Positions 42,001 to 56,348 of a stretch of DNA of 64,000 nt are shown here, in pieces; positions within the stretch are counted from its first letter, which is position 1, and each line of letters begins with the position of its first letter. Source of the stretch: Pseudonocardia autotrophica. Its GTDB lineage: Bacteria; Actinomycetota; Actinomycetes; Mycobacteriales; Pseudonocardiaceae. The notes below the pieces were generated by a model that saw nothing but the letters and a program-made list of their open reading frames with translations, ran no database searches and was not told where the DNA came from. Location of the stretch: the NCBI RefSeq assembly GCF_000717175.1, contig NZ_JNYD01000001.1, positions 186,001 through 250,000 on the forward strand, in the 5' to 3' direction. A program made the translations under genes and the position numbers.

Positions 42001-42050
42001 CGCCTGTGCGCGGTAAGTGGTGCTGGAGCACCACTTACCGCGCACAGGCG
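42001..42050. repeat. Perfect 24-bp inverted repeat between convergent genes
   Basis: Arm 42001-42024 is exactly complementary to 42027-42050, with only GG between them. It starts 13 bases past the ctaB stop and ends 2 bases before the stop of the convergent peptidase gene. RNA from either strand would form a very long hairpin, so a shared terminator is the simplest role. The arm is less GC-rich than the surroundings (GGTAAGTGG core) and there is no T-run. It could also extrude as a cruciform or bind a protein. Confidence 0.8.
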
Positions 42051-42052
42051 CG

Positions 42053-44068
42053 TCAGCGCAGGAGATCGGGGGTCTGCCAGGGCTCGCCGAGGACGTGGTG
42101 GGCGAGGAAGGCGTACACGGTCTCGTACCAGAGCACGGCGTGCTGCGGCGTGAGCACCCAGTGGTTCTCGTCCGGGAAGTACAGGAACCGGTGCGGGTTG
42201 GCGGCCGGGTCCGGCACGCGCGACTGCAGGTCCCACCACAGCCGCAGGCCCTCGCCGATCGGGACGCGGTAGTCCTTGTCGCCGTGGATGACCAGCATCG
42301 GCGTGGTGATCGCGTCGACGTGGTGGTGCGGGCTGTTCGCCGCCGCCATCTCCGGGGTCATCTCGGTGAGCCAGTAGTCGGCGAAGTCCGTGGTCGGGCC
42401 GAACTGGTCGAGCGCCCAGAGGCTGGCGTGCGTGACGATCGCGCGGAAGCGGCCGGTGTGCCCGGCGATCCAGTTGGCCATGTAGCCGCCGAACGAGCCG
42501 CCCATGGCCGCGGTGCGCGAGGCGTCGATCTCGGGGAGGGCCTCGGCGACGTCGGTGAGGGCCATCAGGTCGATGAAGGGCGGGCCGCCCCACGCGCCCC
42601 AGCCGCGCTGCACGAACGCCTGGCCGTAGCCCGTCGACAGCGCGGGGTCGGGGAGCAGCACGGCGTAGCCGCGAGCCGCCATCAGCCACGGGTTCCAGCG
42701 CCACTGCCAGGCGTTCCAGCTGTTCAGCGGCCCGCCGTGCACCCAGAGCAGCAGCGGGGCGGGCTCGCTGATGTCCGGCAGCACGAGCCAGGCGCGCAGC
42801 GGCGAGCCGTCCTCGGCCGTGGCCGTGACCTCGGTGAGCGTGCCCGGCAGGGCCGGTGCCTCCGCGGGTCCGGGCAGCGGTGTGGGCTGCGGGTCCGGGG
42901 TGTGCGCGTCGAGCCGGACCGGGGCCGGCGGGCTGTCGACGGCCGACCGGAGCGCGAAGACGGAGGCGCCGTCGGGCGAGACGACCGGGTCTGTGTAGGC
43001 CCCGTGGTCGCCCGTCAGCCGCGTGACGGCGCCCGACCCGACCTCGATCCGGAACAGCGGCCCGCGGCCCTGCTCGTCGGCCGTCACGACCAGCGCGGAC
43101 GAGTCGGGCGTCCAGGCCAGGGCGCTCGGCCAGCGGTCCCAGTCGGCGGCGAGCTCGCGGGCCTCACCCCCGGCGAGCGGGACGAGGACGAGTGTCATCC
43201 GGGGGGCCCGCTCGGGCGCGGAGCGGCGGGTCCGCACCGCGGCCACGGTGCTGCCGTCCGGGCTGACGCGCGGCGTGCCGTAGTCGTGATCCGCGTCGTC
43301 GAGCACAGTGCGGCGTTCGCCGGTGGCGGTGTCGAACGCCACCACGACCGACCGGGACACCCCGTGGCCGTCCGACACGGTCCAGCCGGTCACCGCGGTG
43401 CGGCCGTCCGGCGCGATGTCGGCGCTGGTGTCGACGAGCGCGCGGCCCGGGGCGGGGGTGAGGTCGGTCCACGGCTCGCCGGGCTGCGCGCCCAGCAGCC
43501 GGGCCTCGTCGGGGCCCAGGTCGTGGTCCCAGAACCGGACCGGGTAGCCGTCGTGCAGGATCGCCGAGACCTTCTTCTCGGTACGGGCCTTCCGGCGGGC
43601 GGCGTCGTCGTCGCCGGTCACGGCCCCGGGGAGGGTCGCCGAGGTCACGAGCAGGGTGCCGGCCTCGCGGGCCACGAGCGGGGTGGCGATCCCGCCCGGC
43701 CGGGTCCGGACGACGTGGGCCTCGCCGCCGCCGGCGGGCAGCGACCAGAGCGCGGCCGTGTCCGGCGCGTCGGCGCTCGCGTCGGGATCGGGTCGGGCGG
43801 AGACGAAGAGGAGATCACCCTCCGGGGTGAAGACGGGCGACGACTCGCCCTTGGGGCCGCGGGTGAGCCGGCGGGCCGGGGCCTCGCCGGCCGGGTCGAC
43901 CTCCCACAGCGCGGGCCGCCACGCCGTCCGGTCGCGGTCGAGCCCGGCGACGGTCGTGACCAGCCGGGACCCGTCCGGGGAGAGGGCGAGCCCGGCGAGG
44001 CGGGGGAGCGCGACGAACGACTGCAGGTCGGCGAACGAGGTGGGGGGCGGGGACACGGGATCGGACAC
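42053..44068 (-). CDS. S9-family prolyl oligopeptidase/dipeptidyl peptidase-like
   Basis: The 671-residue protein combines an N-terminal beta-propeller (about residues 20-400, several SPDGS/SPDGA turns) with a C-terminal alpha/beta hydrolase. The catalytic triad is serine in GGSFGGYM, aspartate in HGDKDYRVP and histidine in FPDENHW. Family members cleave short peptides after proline or other residues. No signal peptide is seen, so a cytoplasmic role in peptide turnover is inferred. It is divergent from an MFS transporter gene. Confidence 0.9.
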   Translation of the reverse strand: MSDPVSPPPTSFADLQSFVALPRLAGLALSPDGSRLVTTVAGLDRDRTAWRPALWEVDPAGEAPARRLTRGPKGESSPVFTPEGDLLFVSARPDPDASADAPDTAALWSLPAGGGEAHVVRTRPGGIATPLVAREAGTLLVTSATLPGAVTGDDDAARRKARTEKKVSAILHDGYPVRFWDHDLGPDEARLLGAQPGEPWTDLTPAPGRALVDTSADIAPDGRTAVTGWTVSDGHGVSRSVVVAFDTATGERRTVLDDADHDYGTPRVSPDGSTVAAVRTRRSAPERAPRMTLVLVPLAGGEARELAADWDRWPSALAWTPDSSALVVTADEQGRGPLFRIEVGSGAVTRLTGDHGAYTDPVVSPDGASVFALRSAVDSPPAPVRLDAHTPDPQPTPLPGPAEAPALPGTLTEVTATAEDGSPLRAWLVLPDISEPAPLLLWVHGGPLNSWNAWQWRWNPWLMAARGYAVLLPDPALSTGYGQAFVQRGWGAWGGPPFIDLMALTDVAEALPEIDASRTAAMGGSFGGYMANWIAGHTGRFRAIVTHASLWALDQFGPTTDFADYWLTEMTPEMAAANSPHHHVDAITTPMLVIHGDKDYRVPIGEGLRLWWDLQSRVPDPAANPHRFLYFPDENHWVLTPQHAVLWYETVYAFLAHHVLGEPWQTPDLLR

Positions 44069-44182
44069 GTGCCATACCTACACCGTGACGTCCGTCGGGA
44101 GGGGAGGGTTCCGGCGGCACGCGGCGTTGCGCCGGTCGGACGCGACGGAAGAATGGCCGCGGCACGACGGAAGGGGACCGGG

Positions 44183-45397
44183 GTGACGTCATCGACCGCA
44201 GCGCGGGCGACCGGACGGCGGGTGATGAGCAGGGGCGCGGGGACGGCGGTCGTCGCCGTGACGTTCGTCGTCACCATGATCGGGACCACCCTCCCGACGC
44301 CGCTCTACCCGCTCTACGAGCAGCGGTACGGGTTCGGCGGCCTGATGGTGACGGTCGTCTTCGCGACCTACGCCGTGGGCGTCGGCGCCGCGCTGGTGGT
44401 GCTCGGCAACCTCTCCGACCGGATCGGCCGGCGGCCCGTGCTGCTCGCCGGGCTGGCGGCCGCGGTGCTCAGCTCGCTGGTGTTCCTGATTCCGGTGGAG
44501 CCGGCGCTGTTCGTGGGGCGCTTCCTGTCCGGGGTCTCGGCGGGCATCTTCACCGGCACCGCCACGGCCACGATCATCGACCTCGCCCGCGAGGACCGGA
44601 AGGCCCGCGCCGGGCTGGTCGCCGCGGCCGTCAACATGCTGGGGCTGGGGCTCGGGCCGGTGCTCGCCGGCATCCTCGCCCAGTACGCACCGCTGCCGTT
44701 GGACCTGTCGTACCTCGTGCACGCGGCGCTCGTGATCGCCGCGACCGTGGCGCTGTGGTTCGTGCCCGAGCCCGTCGAGCAGCGCCGGCCCTTCCGCATC
44801 GAGCCGCTGCGGGTCGGCGGGGTGCCGGAGGAGGTGCGCGGGGTGTTCGTCCGCGCCGCGATCGGCGGGTTCGCGGGGTTCGCCGTGCTGGGCCTGTTCA
44901 CGGCCGTGTCGCCGTCCGTGCTGGTGCAGGTGATGGGGCGGAGCAGCCACGTCGTCGTCGGGCTCGTGGTGTTCCTGATGCTCGGGGCGTCGGCGCTGGG
45001 GCAGCTGCTGTCGTTCTCCGTCCCCGAGCGGGTGGCGTTGCCGGCCGGCTGTGCCGGGCTGGCGGTCGGTGTGGCGCTGATCGGGACGGGCATCGCGACG
45101 GCCTCGCTCGCCCTGTTCTGCACGGGCGCCGCGATCGCCGGGCTGGGGCAGGGGATGAGCTTCCGGGCCGGGCTGGGCGCGGTCGGCTCGCGCGCCCCGC
45201 AGGCCGTCCGTGGCGCGGTGGTCGCGACGTTCTTCCTGGTCCTCTACGTCGCCATCTCGCTGCCCGTGATCGGGGTCGGTGCCGCCGCCCAGGCCTTCGG
45301 GCTGGTGCCGGCGGGAGTGGTGTTCTCCGCGATCATCGCTGTACTCGCGCTGGTGGCGCTGGTGCTCACGGTTCGGGCGAGCCGCCGGGAAGCGTGA
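44183..45397 (+). CDS. MFS transporter
   Basis: The 404-residue protein is a major facilitator with about 12 transmembrane helices. Motif A appears as GNLSDRIGRRPVLL after helix 2, and a LGLGPVLAGILAQY segment lies in the middle of the N-terminal half. The sequence GIFTGTATATIIDLA suits drug/sugar-efflux families, but substrate and direction are unknown. GTG 44183 was preferred because GGAAGGGGA precedes it; an in-frame ATG at 44153 is possible with a poor ribosome-binding site. Confidence 0.8.
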   Translation: MTSSTAARATGRRVMSRGAGTAVVAVTFVVTMIGTTLPTPLYPLYEQRYGFGGLMVTVVFATYAVGVGAALVVLGNLSDRIGRRPVLLAGLAAAVLSSLVFLIPVEPALFVGRFLSGVSAGIFTGTATATIIDLAREDRKARAGLVAAAVNMLGLGLGPVLAGILAQYAPLPLDLSYLVHAALVIAATVALWFVPEPVEQRRPFRIEPLRVGGVPEEVRGVFVRAAIGGFAGFAVLGLFTAVSPSVLVQVMGRSSHVVVGLVVFLMLGASALGQLLSFSVPERVALPAGCAGLAVGVALIGTGIATASLALFCTGAAIAGLGQGMSFRAGLGAVGSRAPQAVRGAVVATFFLVLYVAISLPVIGVGAAAQAFGLVPAGVVFSAIIAVLALVALVLTVRASRREA

Positions 45398-45430
45398 GTT
45401 CCGGGGGGCTGTGCTGCTTCACACCTGCCC

Positions 45431-46387
45431 TCAGCGGCTGGCGGCGAGGGTGGGTTCCGAGGTCGGGGACTCGACAGCGGGGACGGCGGGGGCGCGGCGG
45501 CTCGTGGCCGCCCAGACCCCCGCGGCGGCGGCGGTGGTGAGCGCCGCACCGAGGACGTGCAGGGCGACCAGAACCTCGGGCACCCCGAGCGCGTACTGCA
45601 CCCCACCCAGCGCACCTTGCGCCAGCACCACGACCACGAGCACGCCGTAGCGGCGCTTCAGCCGGGCGTCGGCACCGGCCGTCCACAGCGCGAAGCCGAG
45701 ACCGACGAGGAGACCGAGGTAGGCGAACAGCAGGTCCGCGTGCAGCTGCGCCAGTGCGGGCACGCCGATGTCGAGGCGCGGGGTGGCGGCGTCGCCGGCG
45801 TGCGGGCCCGCGGCGGTGACGAGCGTGCCGGCGACCAGGAGGGCACCGAGCACCACGCTGCTGACCACGGTCAGCATCCGGACCGGCCGCGGGACCGTGC
45901 GCGTGACCGGGCCGCCGCCGGTGGCCTCGTCGACGAGCTCGACGGCCAGCCACACCAGGATCGTCGAGGCCAGGAAGTGCGGCATGACGCTCCACCACAC
46001 CAGCCCGGCGAGCACGGTGAACCCGCCGATCACGGCCTGCGCGACCACCCCGAGCGGCATCGCCAGCGCCAGCCAGGTGAGCCGGCGGCGGCGCGGGCGC
46101 GTGTTCAGCGCCGCGAGGAAGGTCAGCCCGGCCACGACCACGAGGAACACCGACAGCAGCCGGTTGCCGAACTCGACCCACTGCGTGAGCGGCGCGATCT
46201 CGGGGTGCGGCTCCGGGACGAGCGAGCCCGGGAAGCAGTTGGGCCACGTCGGGCAGCCCAGGCCGGAGCCGGTCACCCGCACGACGGCCCCGGTGACCAT
46301 GATCCCGGCCTGGCCGATCAGCGACAGGATCGCCAGCCGCCGCATCCACAGCGGGGACGTCGCCGGCACGCGCCGCAGGAGGTTCAC
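45431..46387 (-). CDS. ctaA: Heme A synthase (CtaA/COX15)
   Basis: It oxidises the C8 methyl of heme O to the formyl group of heme A. The 318-residue protein has eight predicted transmembrane helices. The N-terminal helix end carries GSGLGCPTWPNC, with the Cys45/Cys51 pair of the family. Heme-ligand histidines are expected in the IAPLTQWVEFGNR, MPHFLAS, LHADLLF and LHVLGA regions. It follows an ABC-2 transporter and MptB on the same strand, as in mycobacteria. The GTG start is preceded by a -10-like TACCAT. Confidence 0.94.
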   Translation of the reverse strand: MNLLRRVPATSPLWMRRLAILSLIGQAGIMVTGAVVRVTGSGLGCPTWPNCFPGSLVPEPHPEIAPLTQWVEFGNRLLSVFLVVVAGLTFLAALNTRPRRRRLTWLALAMPLGVVAQAVIGGFTVLAGLVWWSVMPHFLASTILVWLAVELVDEATGGGPVTRTVPRPVRMLTVVSSVVLGALLVAGTLVTAAGPHAGDAATPRLDIGVPALAQLHADLLFAYLGLLVGLGFALWTAGADARLKRRYGVLVVVVLAQGALGGVQYALGVPEVLVALHVLGAALTTAAAAGVWAATSRRAPAVPAVESPTSEPTLAASR

Positions 46388-46412
46388 GACTACAGATGGT
46401 AGAAGATGCGCC

Positions 46413-47188
46413 TCAGCGCAGGCGGACGGCCTTCACCGCCACCCCGCCGGCCACGACGGCCCACGCGACCAGCACCAGGACCGGGCCGATCCCGGGTGCC
46501 GTCCCCGCCACGAGCGGCGCGCGGAGGCCCTCGGCCAACGCTCCCGACGGCAGCGCCGCGGCCACCGCGGCGATCCCGGCGGGCAGCTGGTCGAGCGGGA
46601 TCACGATGCCGCCGCCGAGCAGCAGCACGAACCACACGAGGTTGGCGACGGCCAGCACCATCTCCGCGCGGAGCGTGCCGCCGAGCAGGATCCCCAGCGC
46701 GCCGAACGCGGCGCAGCCCAGCAGCACCATCAGCAGGGCCCAGCCCAGGCCGGCGGCGTCGGGCCGCCAGCCGAGCAGCGCCGCGACCACCCCGAGGATC
46801 ACCAGCTGCACCACGACGACGGCCAGCACGGCCGCGAGCCGCCCGGCCACCAGCAGCCACCGGGGCAGAGCGGTGGCGGCGAGCCGCCGGATCACGCCGT
46901 AGCGGCGGTCGAAGCCCAGTGCAATGGCCTGGCTGGTGAAGGCCGTGGACATCACCGCGAGCGCCAGGACGGACGGCACCACGGAGTTCACCCGCGGCTC
47001 GGGCAGCGGGACGACCCGCAGCACCGACAGCCCGACGAGCAGCACGACGGGGATCAGCAGGGTGAGCAGCACCTGCTCGCCGTTGCGCAGCGCCAGCCGG
47101 GTCTCGGTGCCGGCCTGGGCCAGCAGCATCCGGCCGAGCTGGCCCCGCCCGGGCGCGGGGGTGAAGGTGCCCGGTGCGAAGAGCTCGC

Positions 47189-47192
<4 letters not shown>
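46413..47192 (-). CDS. ABC-2 type transporter permease
   Basis: The 259-residue protein has about six transmembrane helices in the ABC-2 permease pattern, with ALGFDRRYGVIRRLAATALP after helix 2 (a coupling-helix segment). It overlaps its ATP-binding partner by four bases (GTGA). The same pair sits between ctaA and mptB in M. tuberculosis. The substrate is unknown; the neighbours suggest a membrane or cell-envelope component. Confidence 0.88.
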
Positions 47193-48181
<989 letters not shown>

Positions 48182-48192
48182 AGCCGACGAGT

Positions 48193-49761
48193 CTAGGCAG
48201 GGGTCCGGGCGGCGGGCGCGGCACCCGGATCGCGGGCCGCCTCGCGGCGCAGGGCGCGCCGGACCAGCAGCAACCCGACGAGCAGGACCACGGCGCCCGC
48301 CACGATCCCGAACGGCAGCTGGTAGGCCCGGAAGTTGAAGTCCGCCCCGGTGGGCGGGACCATCAGTGCGATCACCGCCGACGCGGCCAGGGCGAAGCGC
48401 CGGTAGCGCGGCATCCCGCGGGTGGCGGCGAGCGGGATCGCGGCCCAGAGCAGGTACCACGGGTGCACCACCGGCCCCAGCAGCACCACGGCCCCCAGCC
48501 CGACACCCACGCCCGTCACCGGGTCGACCAGGCCCTTGAGGCACAGCCACAGCAACCACCCGCAGGCGACCGCGGCGGCGAGGCCGCCGAGCCCGCGGGT
48601 GATGGTCAGCGTGGTGTCGGTGTGGTCGCCGAGCCCCGCGAGGATGCCGATCTGCCCGGAGAGCTGGCCGAGGTCCGTGGACAGCGACATCCAGCTGCGG
48701 ATGGTGTTGGCCGTGCCCTGGGTGGAGATCCAGCCGAAGCCCAGCCCGGTGCCGACCCCGATGACGGCGTAGACCGCGACGGCGACGCCGGCGAGGGCCG
48801 CGGCCGCGACCACGACGTCCCGGACCCGTCCGCCCCACCGCCGGGCCAGGTCCATCCCGAGGAACCCGAGGGCGAGCAGCGCGGGCAGCTTCACCGAGGC
48901 GCCCAGCGTGATGAGCACCGCGCCCGCGACCCAGCGCGGCCACGGGACCGGCACGTCCCGCTCGCCGAGCGCCAGGTGCAGGCCGGCGAGCAGCAGGCCG
49001 AGCATCAGGGCCTCGTTGTGGATGCCGCTGACCAGGTGGAACAGCACCAGCGGGTTGGCCGCGCCGAGCCACAGCGCAAGGCCGGGTTCCACGCCGCAGC
49101 GGCGGGCCAGCTTCGGCAGCGCCCACAGGATCAGGGCCACGCCGCCCAGCGCCAGCGCGCGGTGGGCCAGGACGCCGAACACGACGTCGTTGCCGGTCAG
49201 CGCGGTGATCCCGCGCCCGACGACGAGGAACAGCGGCCCGTACGGCGCCGGTGTGTCCCGCCAGATCGTCGGGATCGTGCGGGTCAACGGGTCGTCGACG
49301 CCGAGGGCCTGCGCCGGGCCGAGGACGTAGGGGTCGAGCCCGCGGGCGACGATCGCCGACTGCGCGAGGTAGCTGTAGACGTCCTTGGAGAACATCGGCG
49401 GCGCGACGGCCAGCGGCAGCGCCCACAGGATCCCCGCCCGGCCGAGGGAGAGCCGGTCCGGCGCGGGCGGCACCGCGCCCCGCGCCGAGAGCATCCGCCC
49501 GATCCACAGCCAGGCCAGCACGAGCATGCCCATGCCGGCGTAGGTCAGGGCGATCGCGAGCGTGGCGTTGCGGGAGGGAAGGCCGATCAGCCGCAGGCCG
49601 TTGAGCGGGTTGGGGACGGGCAGCGCCCCGGCCCCCAGGGCGCCGACGGCCATCAGCAGGGCGCCGGTCAGCCCGAGCCGCCGGGCGAGCCGGGCCGGAT
49701 CGGCCCCGGCGGGCCGGTCCACCGGCGGCGACCCGGTCGGGTCCAGGGCGGGGGCGGCCAT
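48193..49761 (-). CDS. mptB: MptB-like polyprenol-phosphomannose alpha-1,6-mannosyltransferase
   Basis: MptB is a GT-C membrane glycosyltransferase that starts the mannan chain of lipomannan in corynebacteria and mycobacteria. The 522-residue protein has about 12-13 transmembrane helices. [21 protein letters not shown] in the first third contains the conserved acidic residue of the GT-C active site (SKDVYSY). Other conserved blocks are [28 protein letters not shown] and VHPWYLLWA. It is divergent from sufR, as in mycobacteria. Confidence 0.88.
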   Translation of the reverse strand: MAAPALDPTGSPPVDRPAGADPARLARRLGLTGALLMAVGALGAGALPVPNPLNGLRLIGLPSRNATLAIALTYAGMGMLVLAWLWIGRMLSARGAVPPAPDRLSLGRAGILWALPLAVAPPMFSKDVYSYLAQSAIVARGLDPYVLGPAQALGVDDPLTRTIPTIWRDTPAPYGPLFLVVGRGITALTGNDVVFGVLAHRALALGGVALILWALPKLARRCGVEPGLALWLGAANPLVLFHLVSGIHNEALMLGLLLAGLHLALGERDVPVPWPRWVAGAVLITLGASVKLPALLALGFLGMDLARRWGGRVRDVVVAAAALAGVAVAVYAVIGVGTGLGFGWISTQGTANTIRSWMSLSTDLGQLSGQIGILAGLGDHTDTTLTITRGLGGLAAAVACGWLLWLCLKGLVDPVTGVGVGLGAVVLLGPVVHPWYLLWAAIPLAATRGMPRYRRFALAASAVIALMVPPTGADFNFRAYQLPFGIVAGAVVLLVGLLLVRRALRREAARDPGAAPAARTPA

Positions 49762-49838
49762 GCCGGGAGCGTATCGACCGGCCTCGGGACGACCGCCCGG
49801 AGCCGGGCTCCCGGCACTGCGGACGGCCCGCCACGGGC

Positions 49839-49852
49839 GGACGAACGGCACC
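49839..49852. repeat. Possible half-copy of palindromic repeat B
   Basis: GGACGAACGGCACC at 49839-49852 is identical to the left edge of repeat B (31879-31892). The rest of the palindrome is missing. It lies in the divergent mptB-sufR gap, 70 bases before the SufR operator-like site. It could be a remnant of an element copy or chance in GC-rich sequence. Confidence 0.4.
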
Positions 49853-49914
49853 GGACGGGTGCTCATGGTGAGTCCGATCACCTGCCCGGGGGGCCGCCTT
49901 TGCCGCGCCGGGGC

Positions 49915-49938
49915 ATATACGCAACACTGGTGTTGTGA
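49915..49938 (+). promoter_or_regulatory. suf promoter -10 and SufR-type operator
   Basis: A TATA-rich -10 (ATATAC, 49915-49920) is followed by ACACT-GGTGT-TGTGA (49924-49938), which equals ACACT-N5-TGTGA, the SufR site I recall for mycobacteria. It also contains the perfect dyad CAACAC-TG-GTGTTG. The site overlaps the GTG of sufR (49935), so the transcript is leaderless or nearly so, and bound SufR would block initiation directly. Confidence 0.65.
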
Positions 49939-50759
49939 AAACAGCCGGACCGAGCACCACGACCCGGGCGCCGCAGGCGTCCGCCGTCGCCGTGCCCGCA
50001 CCGGCCGGGCACGTGGCGCACGTCCCCGCCCATGCCGAGGGACGCACGCGGCTCGCCGTGGCCCGGCTCCTGCTGGAGCAGGGGCCGATCACGGCCGCGG
50101 AGGTCGCCGCCGAGCTGGAGCTCTCGGCCGCCGCCGTGCGCCGGCACCTGGACGCGCTGATCGCCGACGGCGAGGCGGAGACCCGGGACGCGCCGCGGCG
50201 CACCCGGCGCTCGCGCGGCCGTCCGGCCAAGCACTTCCTGCTCACCGACGCCGGCCGGGTCCGCTTCGGGCACGGCTACGACGACCTCGCCACCTCGGCC
50301 CTGCGGTTCCTCGCGGCGCACGCGGGGGAGCAGGCCGTCGGCGAGTTCGCCCGCTCGCGCGTGCACGAGCTCCTCGGCGGCGCCGAGGACGAGATCCACG
50401 CGGCCGGCACGCCGGAGGAGCGGGCCGAGGCGCTCGCGAAGGTGCTCACGTCGCGGGGCTACGCCGCGGCGGCCCGCGAGGCCGGGCACGGCGTGCAGCT
50501 GTGCCAGCACCACTGCCCGGTGGCCCACGTCGCGGCGGAGTTCCCGGAGCTATGCGAGGCCGAGACCGCGGCCTTCGCGGAGGTCCTCGGCACGCACGTG
50601 CAACGCTTGGCCACCATCGCGCGCGGCGACTCCGCGTGCACCACCCACGTCCCCACCGTGTTCCCGGAGGCTCCCGAACGCCTCCGTACCGGGCAGCGCC
50701 CGGGACCGTTGGGGCAGCAAGCGACCACCACGTCCCCGAGAGGGAGGCAGTCTTCATGA
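49935..50759 (+). CDS. sufR: Fe-S cluster-dependent suf operon regulator SufR
   Basis: SufR represses the suf operon when it carries an Fe-S cluster. The 274-residue protein has an N-terminal winged HTH ([20 protein letters not shown], then [19 protein letters not shown]), a basic linker [13 protein letters not shown], and a C-terminal sensor with Cys190, Cys194, Cys207 and Cys235 (QLCQHHC, ELCE, SACT), suitable as cluster ligands. A 38-residue C-terminal tail is Pro/Arg-rich. The GTG start overlaps a SufR-type operator. The stop overlaps sufB as ATGA. Confidence 0.92.
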   Translation: MKTAGPSTTTRAPQASAVAVPAPAGHVAHVPAHAEGRTRLAVARLLLEQGPITAAEVAAELELSAAAVRRHLDALIADGEAETRDAPRRTRRSRGRPAKHFLLTDAGRVRFGHGYDDLATSALRFLAAHAGEQAVGEFARSRVHELLGGAEDEIHAAGTPEERAEALAKVLTSRGYAAAAREAGHGVQLCQHHCPVAHVAAEFPELCEAETAAFAEVLGTHVQRLATIARGDSACTTHVPTVFPEAPERLRTGQRPGPLGQQATTTSPRGRQSS

Positions 50760-52188
50760 CGACCACTCCTGAGGTGAAGCCAGGGCTCACGCAGGAGGAG
50801 ACGCTCGCGACGCTCGGCCGGTACGACTTCGGCTGGTCGGACCCGGACGTCGCCGGCGCGTCCGCCCGTCGCGGCTTGTCCGCCGACGTGGTGGCCGACA
50901 TCTCCCGCCTGAAGAACGAGCCGCAGTGGATGCTCGACTTCCGGCTCAAGGCCCTCGACCTGTTCGAACGCAAGCCGATGCCGCGGTGGGGCTCCGACCT
51001 CTCCGGCATCGACTTCGACAACATCAAGTACTTCGTGCGGTCCACGGAGAAGCAGGCCTCCAGCTGGGAGGACCTGCCCGAGGACATCAAGAACACCTAC
51101 GACAAGCTGGGCATCCCGGAGGCCGAGAAGGCCCGCCTGGTCGCCGGTGTCGCCGCGCAGTACGAGTCCGAGGTCGTCTACCACCAGATCCGCGAGGACC
51201 TGGAGGAGCAGGGCGTCATCTTCCTGGACACCGACACCGGGCTGCGCGAGCACCCGGAGCTGTTCCAGGAGTACTTCGGCTCGGTGATCCCCAGTGGCGA
51301 CAACAAGTTCTCCGCGCTGAACTCCGCCGTGTGGTCGGGCGGCTCGTTCATCTACGTGCCGCCGGGCGTGCACGTGGACATCCCGCTGCAGGCCTACTTC
51401 CGGATCAACACCGAGAACATGGGCCAATTCGAGCGGACGCTGATCATCGCGGACGAGGGCTCGTACGTGCACTACGTCGAGGGCTGCACCGCGCCGATCT
51501 ACAAGTCGGACTCGCTGCACTCGGCGGTCGTCGAGATCGTCGTCAAGAAGAACGCCCGGGTCCGGTACACGACCATCCAGAACTGGTCGAACAACGTGTA
51601 CAACCTGGTCACCAAGCGTGCCAAGGCCGAAGAGGGCGCCACCATGGAGTGGGTCGACGGCAACCTCGGCTCGAAGGTGACCATGAAGTACCCGGCCGTG
51701 ATGCTGATGGGCGAGCACGCCAAGGGCGAGGTCCTGTCCATCGCGTTCGCCGGCGAGGGCCAGCACCAGGACGCGGGCGCGAAGATGACGCACCTGGCGC
51801 CGAACACGTCGTCGACGATCATCTCGAAGTCGGTGGCGCGCGGCGGCGGGCGCACGTCGTACCGCGGCCTGATCCGGGTCAACCCCCGGGCCAAGAACTC
51901 GAAGAGCACGGTGAAGTGCGACGCGCTGCTGGTCGACACGATCAGCCGCAGCGACACCTACCCGTACGTCGACATCCGCACGGACGACGTGCAGATGGGC
52001 CACGAGGCCACCGTCTCCAAGGTGTCGGACGACCAGCTCTTCTACCTGATGAGCCGCGGGCTCACCGAGGACGAGGCCATGGCGATGGTCGTGCGCGGGT
52101 TCGTCGAGCCCATCGCGCGCGAGCTCCCCATGGAGTACGCCCTCGAGCTGAACCGCCTGATCGAGCTGCAGATGGAGGGTTCCGTCGG

Positions 52189-52192
<4 letters not shown>
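50756..52192 (+). CDS. sufB: Fe-S cluster assembly scaffold SufB
   Basis: SufB is the main scaffold subunit of the SufBC2D complex on which Fe-S clusters form. The 478-residue protein has the family landmarks [24 protein letters not shown] [54 protein letters not shown] and [11 protein letters not shown]. No intein interrupts it, unlike SufB of M. tuberculosis. It overlaps sufR and sufD by four bases each. Confidence 0.97.
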
Positions 52193-55480
<3,288 letters not shown>

Positions 55481-55481
<1 letters not shown>

Positions 55482-55933
55482 TGCAGCTCGAACAGATGTA
55501 CCAGGAGATCATCCTGGACCATTACCGCCAGCCCCACGGGGCCGGCCTGCGGGACCCGTTCGACGCGGAGACCCACCACGTCAACCCCACCTGCGGGGAC
55601 GAGGTGACCCTGCGGGTCAAGCTCGACGGGGACGGCGCGAACCGGACCGTGCAGGACGTGTCCTACGAGTCCCTCGGCTGCTCGATCAGCCAGGCGTCGA
55701 CGTCGGTGCTGACCGACCTCGTCGTCGGCAAGAGCGTCGAGGAGGCGTTCCGGATCCTCGAGTCCTTCCAGGAGATGGCGCAGAGCCGCGGCAAGATCGC
55801 GGGCGACGAGGAGGTCATCGGCGACGGCATCGCGTTCGCCGGGGTCTCCAAGTACCCGGCGCGCGTGAAGTGTGCTCTGCTGGGCTGGATGGCGTTCAAG
55901 GACGCGGTGGCGCGGGTGAAGGAGGAGGCATGA
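55481..55933 (+). CDS. sufU: SufU sulfur-transfer protein
   Basis: SufU is a zinc protein that accepts sulfur from SufS and passes it to SufB in Gram-positive bacteria. The 150-residue protein has the zinc ligands Cys38 and Asp40 (NPTCGDEV), Cys67 (LGCSISQAS) and a C-terminal cysteine in ARVKCALLGW. It starts LEQMYQEIILDHYRQPHG, a family signature. It overlaps sufS and sufT. Confidence 0.95.
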
Positions 55934-56343
55934 GCGACAACACCGCCGGGACGACCGACCCGGAGATCGTCCGGGGGGCGGCCGGCATGCCGGAGCCGCC
56001 GGCCGCGCAGGCCGCCGGCGAGGGCCCCTCGCTCGACGACATCGAGGAGGCCATGCGCGACGTGGTCGACCCCGAGCTCGGGATCAACGTCGTCGACCTG
56101 GGTTTGGTCTACGGCCTGAAGGTCGAGGACAACAAGGCGATCATCGACATGACCCTGACGTCGGCGGCCTGCCCGCTGACGGACGTGATCGAGGAGCAGG
56201 CCCGCTCCGCCCTCACCGGCGGCAGCACCGGCGGCCTGGTCGAGGACATCACGATCAACTGGGTCTGGATGCCGCCGTGGGGTCCCGAGAAGATCACCGA
56301 GGACGGCCGCGAGCAGCTGCGGGCCCTCGGCTTCCGCGTCTGA
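55930..56343 (+). CDS. sufT: SufT/MIP18-family (DUF59) Fe-S maturation protein
   Basis: The 137-residue protein has the DUF59 core: LDDIEEAMRDVVDPELGINV, then VDLGLVYGL and the cysteine in TSAACPLTDVI. These proteins help mature Fe-S proteins, mostly under high demand. The first 30 residues are Ala/Pro-rich. It is the last gene of the suf operon and overlaps sufU by four bases. The palindrome array follows directly. Confidence 0.93.
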   Translation: MSDNTAGTTDPEIVRGAAGMPEPPAAQAAGEGPSLDDIEEAMRDVVDPELGINVVDLGLVYGLKVEDNKAIIDMTLTSAACPLTDVIEEQARSALTGGSTGGLVEDITINWVWMPPWGPEKITEDGREQLRALGFRV

Positions 56344-56348
56344 GTAAT

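Noticed and set aside
44153..44182. ATG 44153 as the MFS start
   Set aside because: Its ribosome-binding site is only 2 bases away; GTG 44183 has GGAAGGGGA at a better distance. Not fully excluded.
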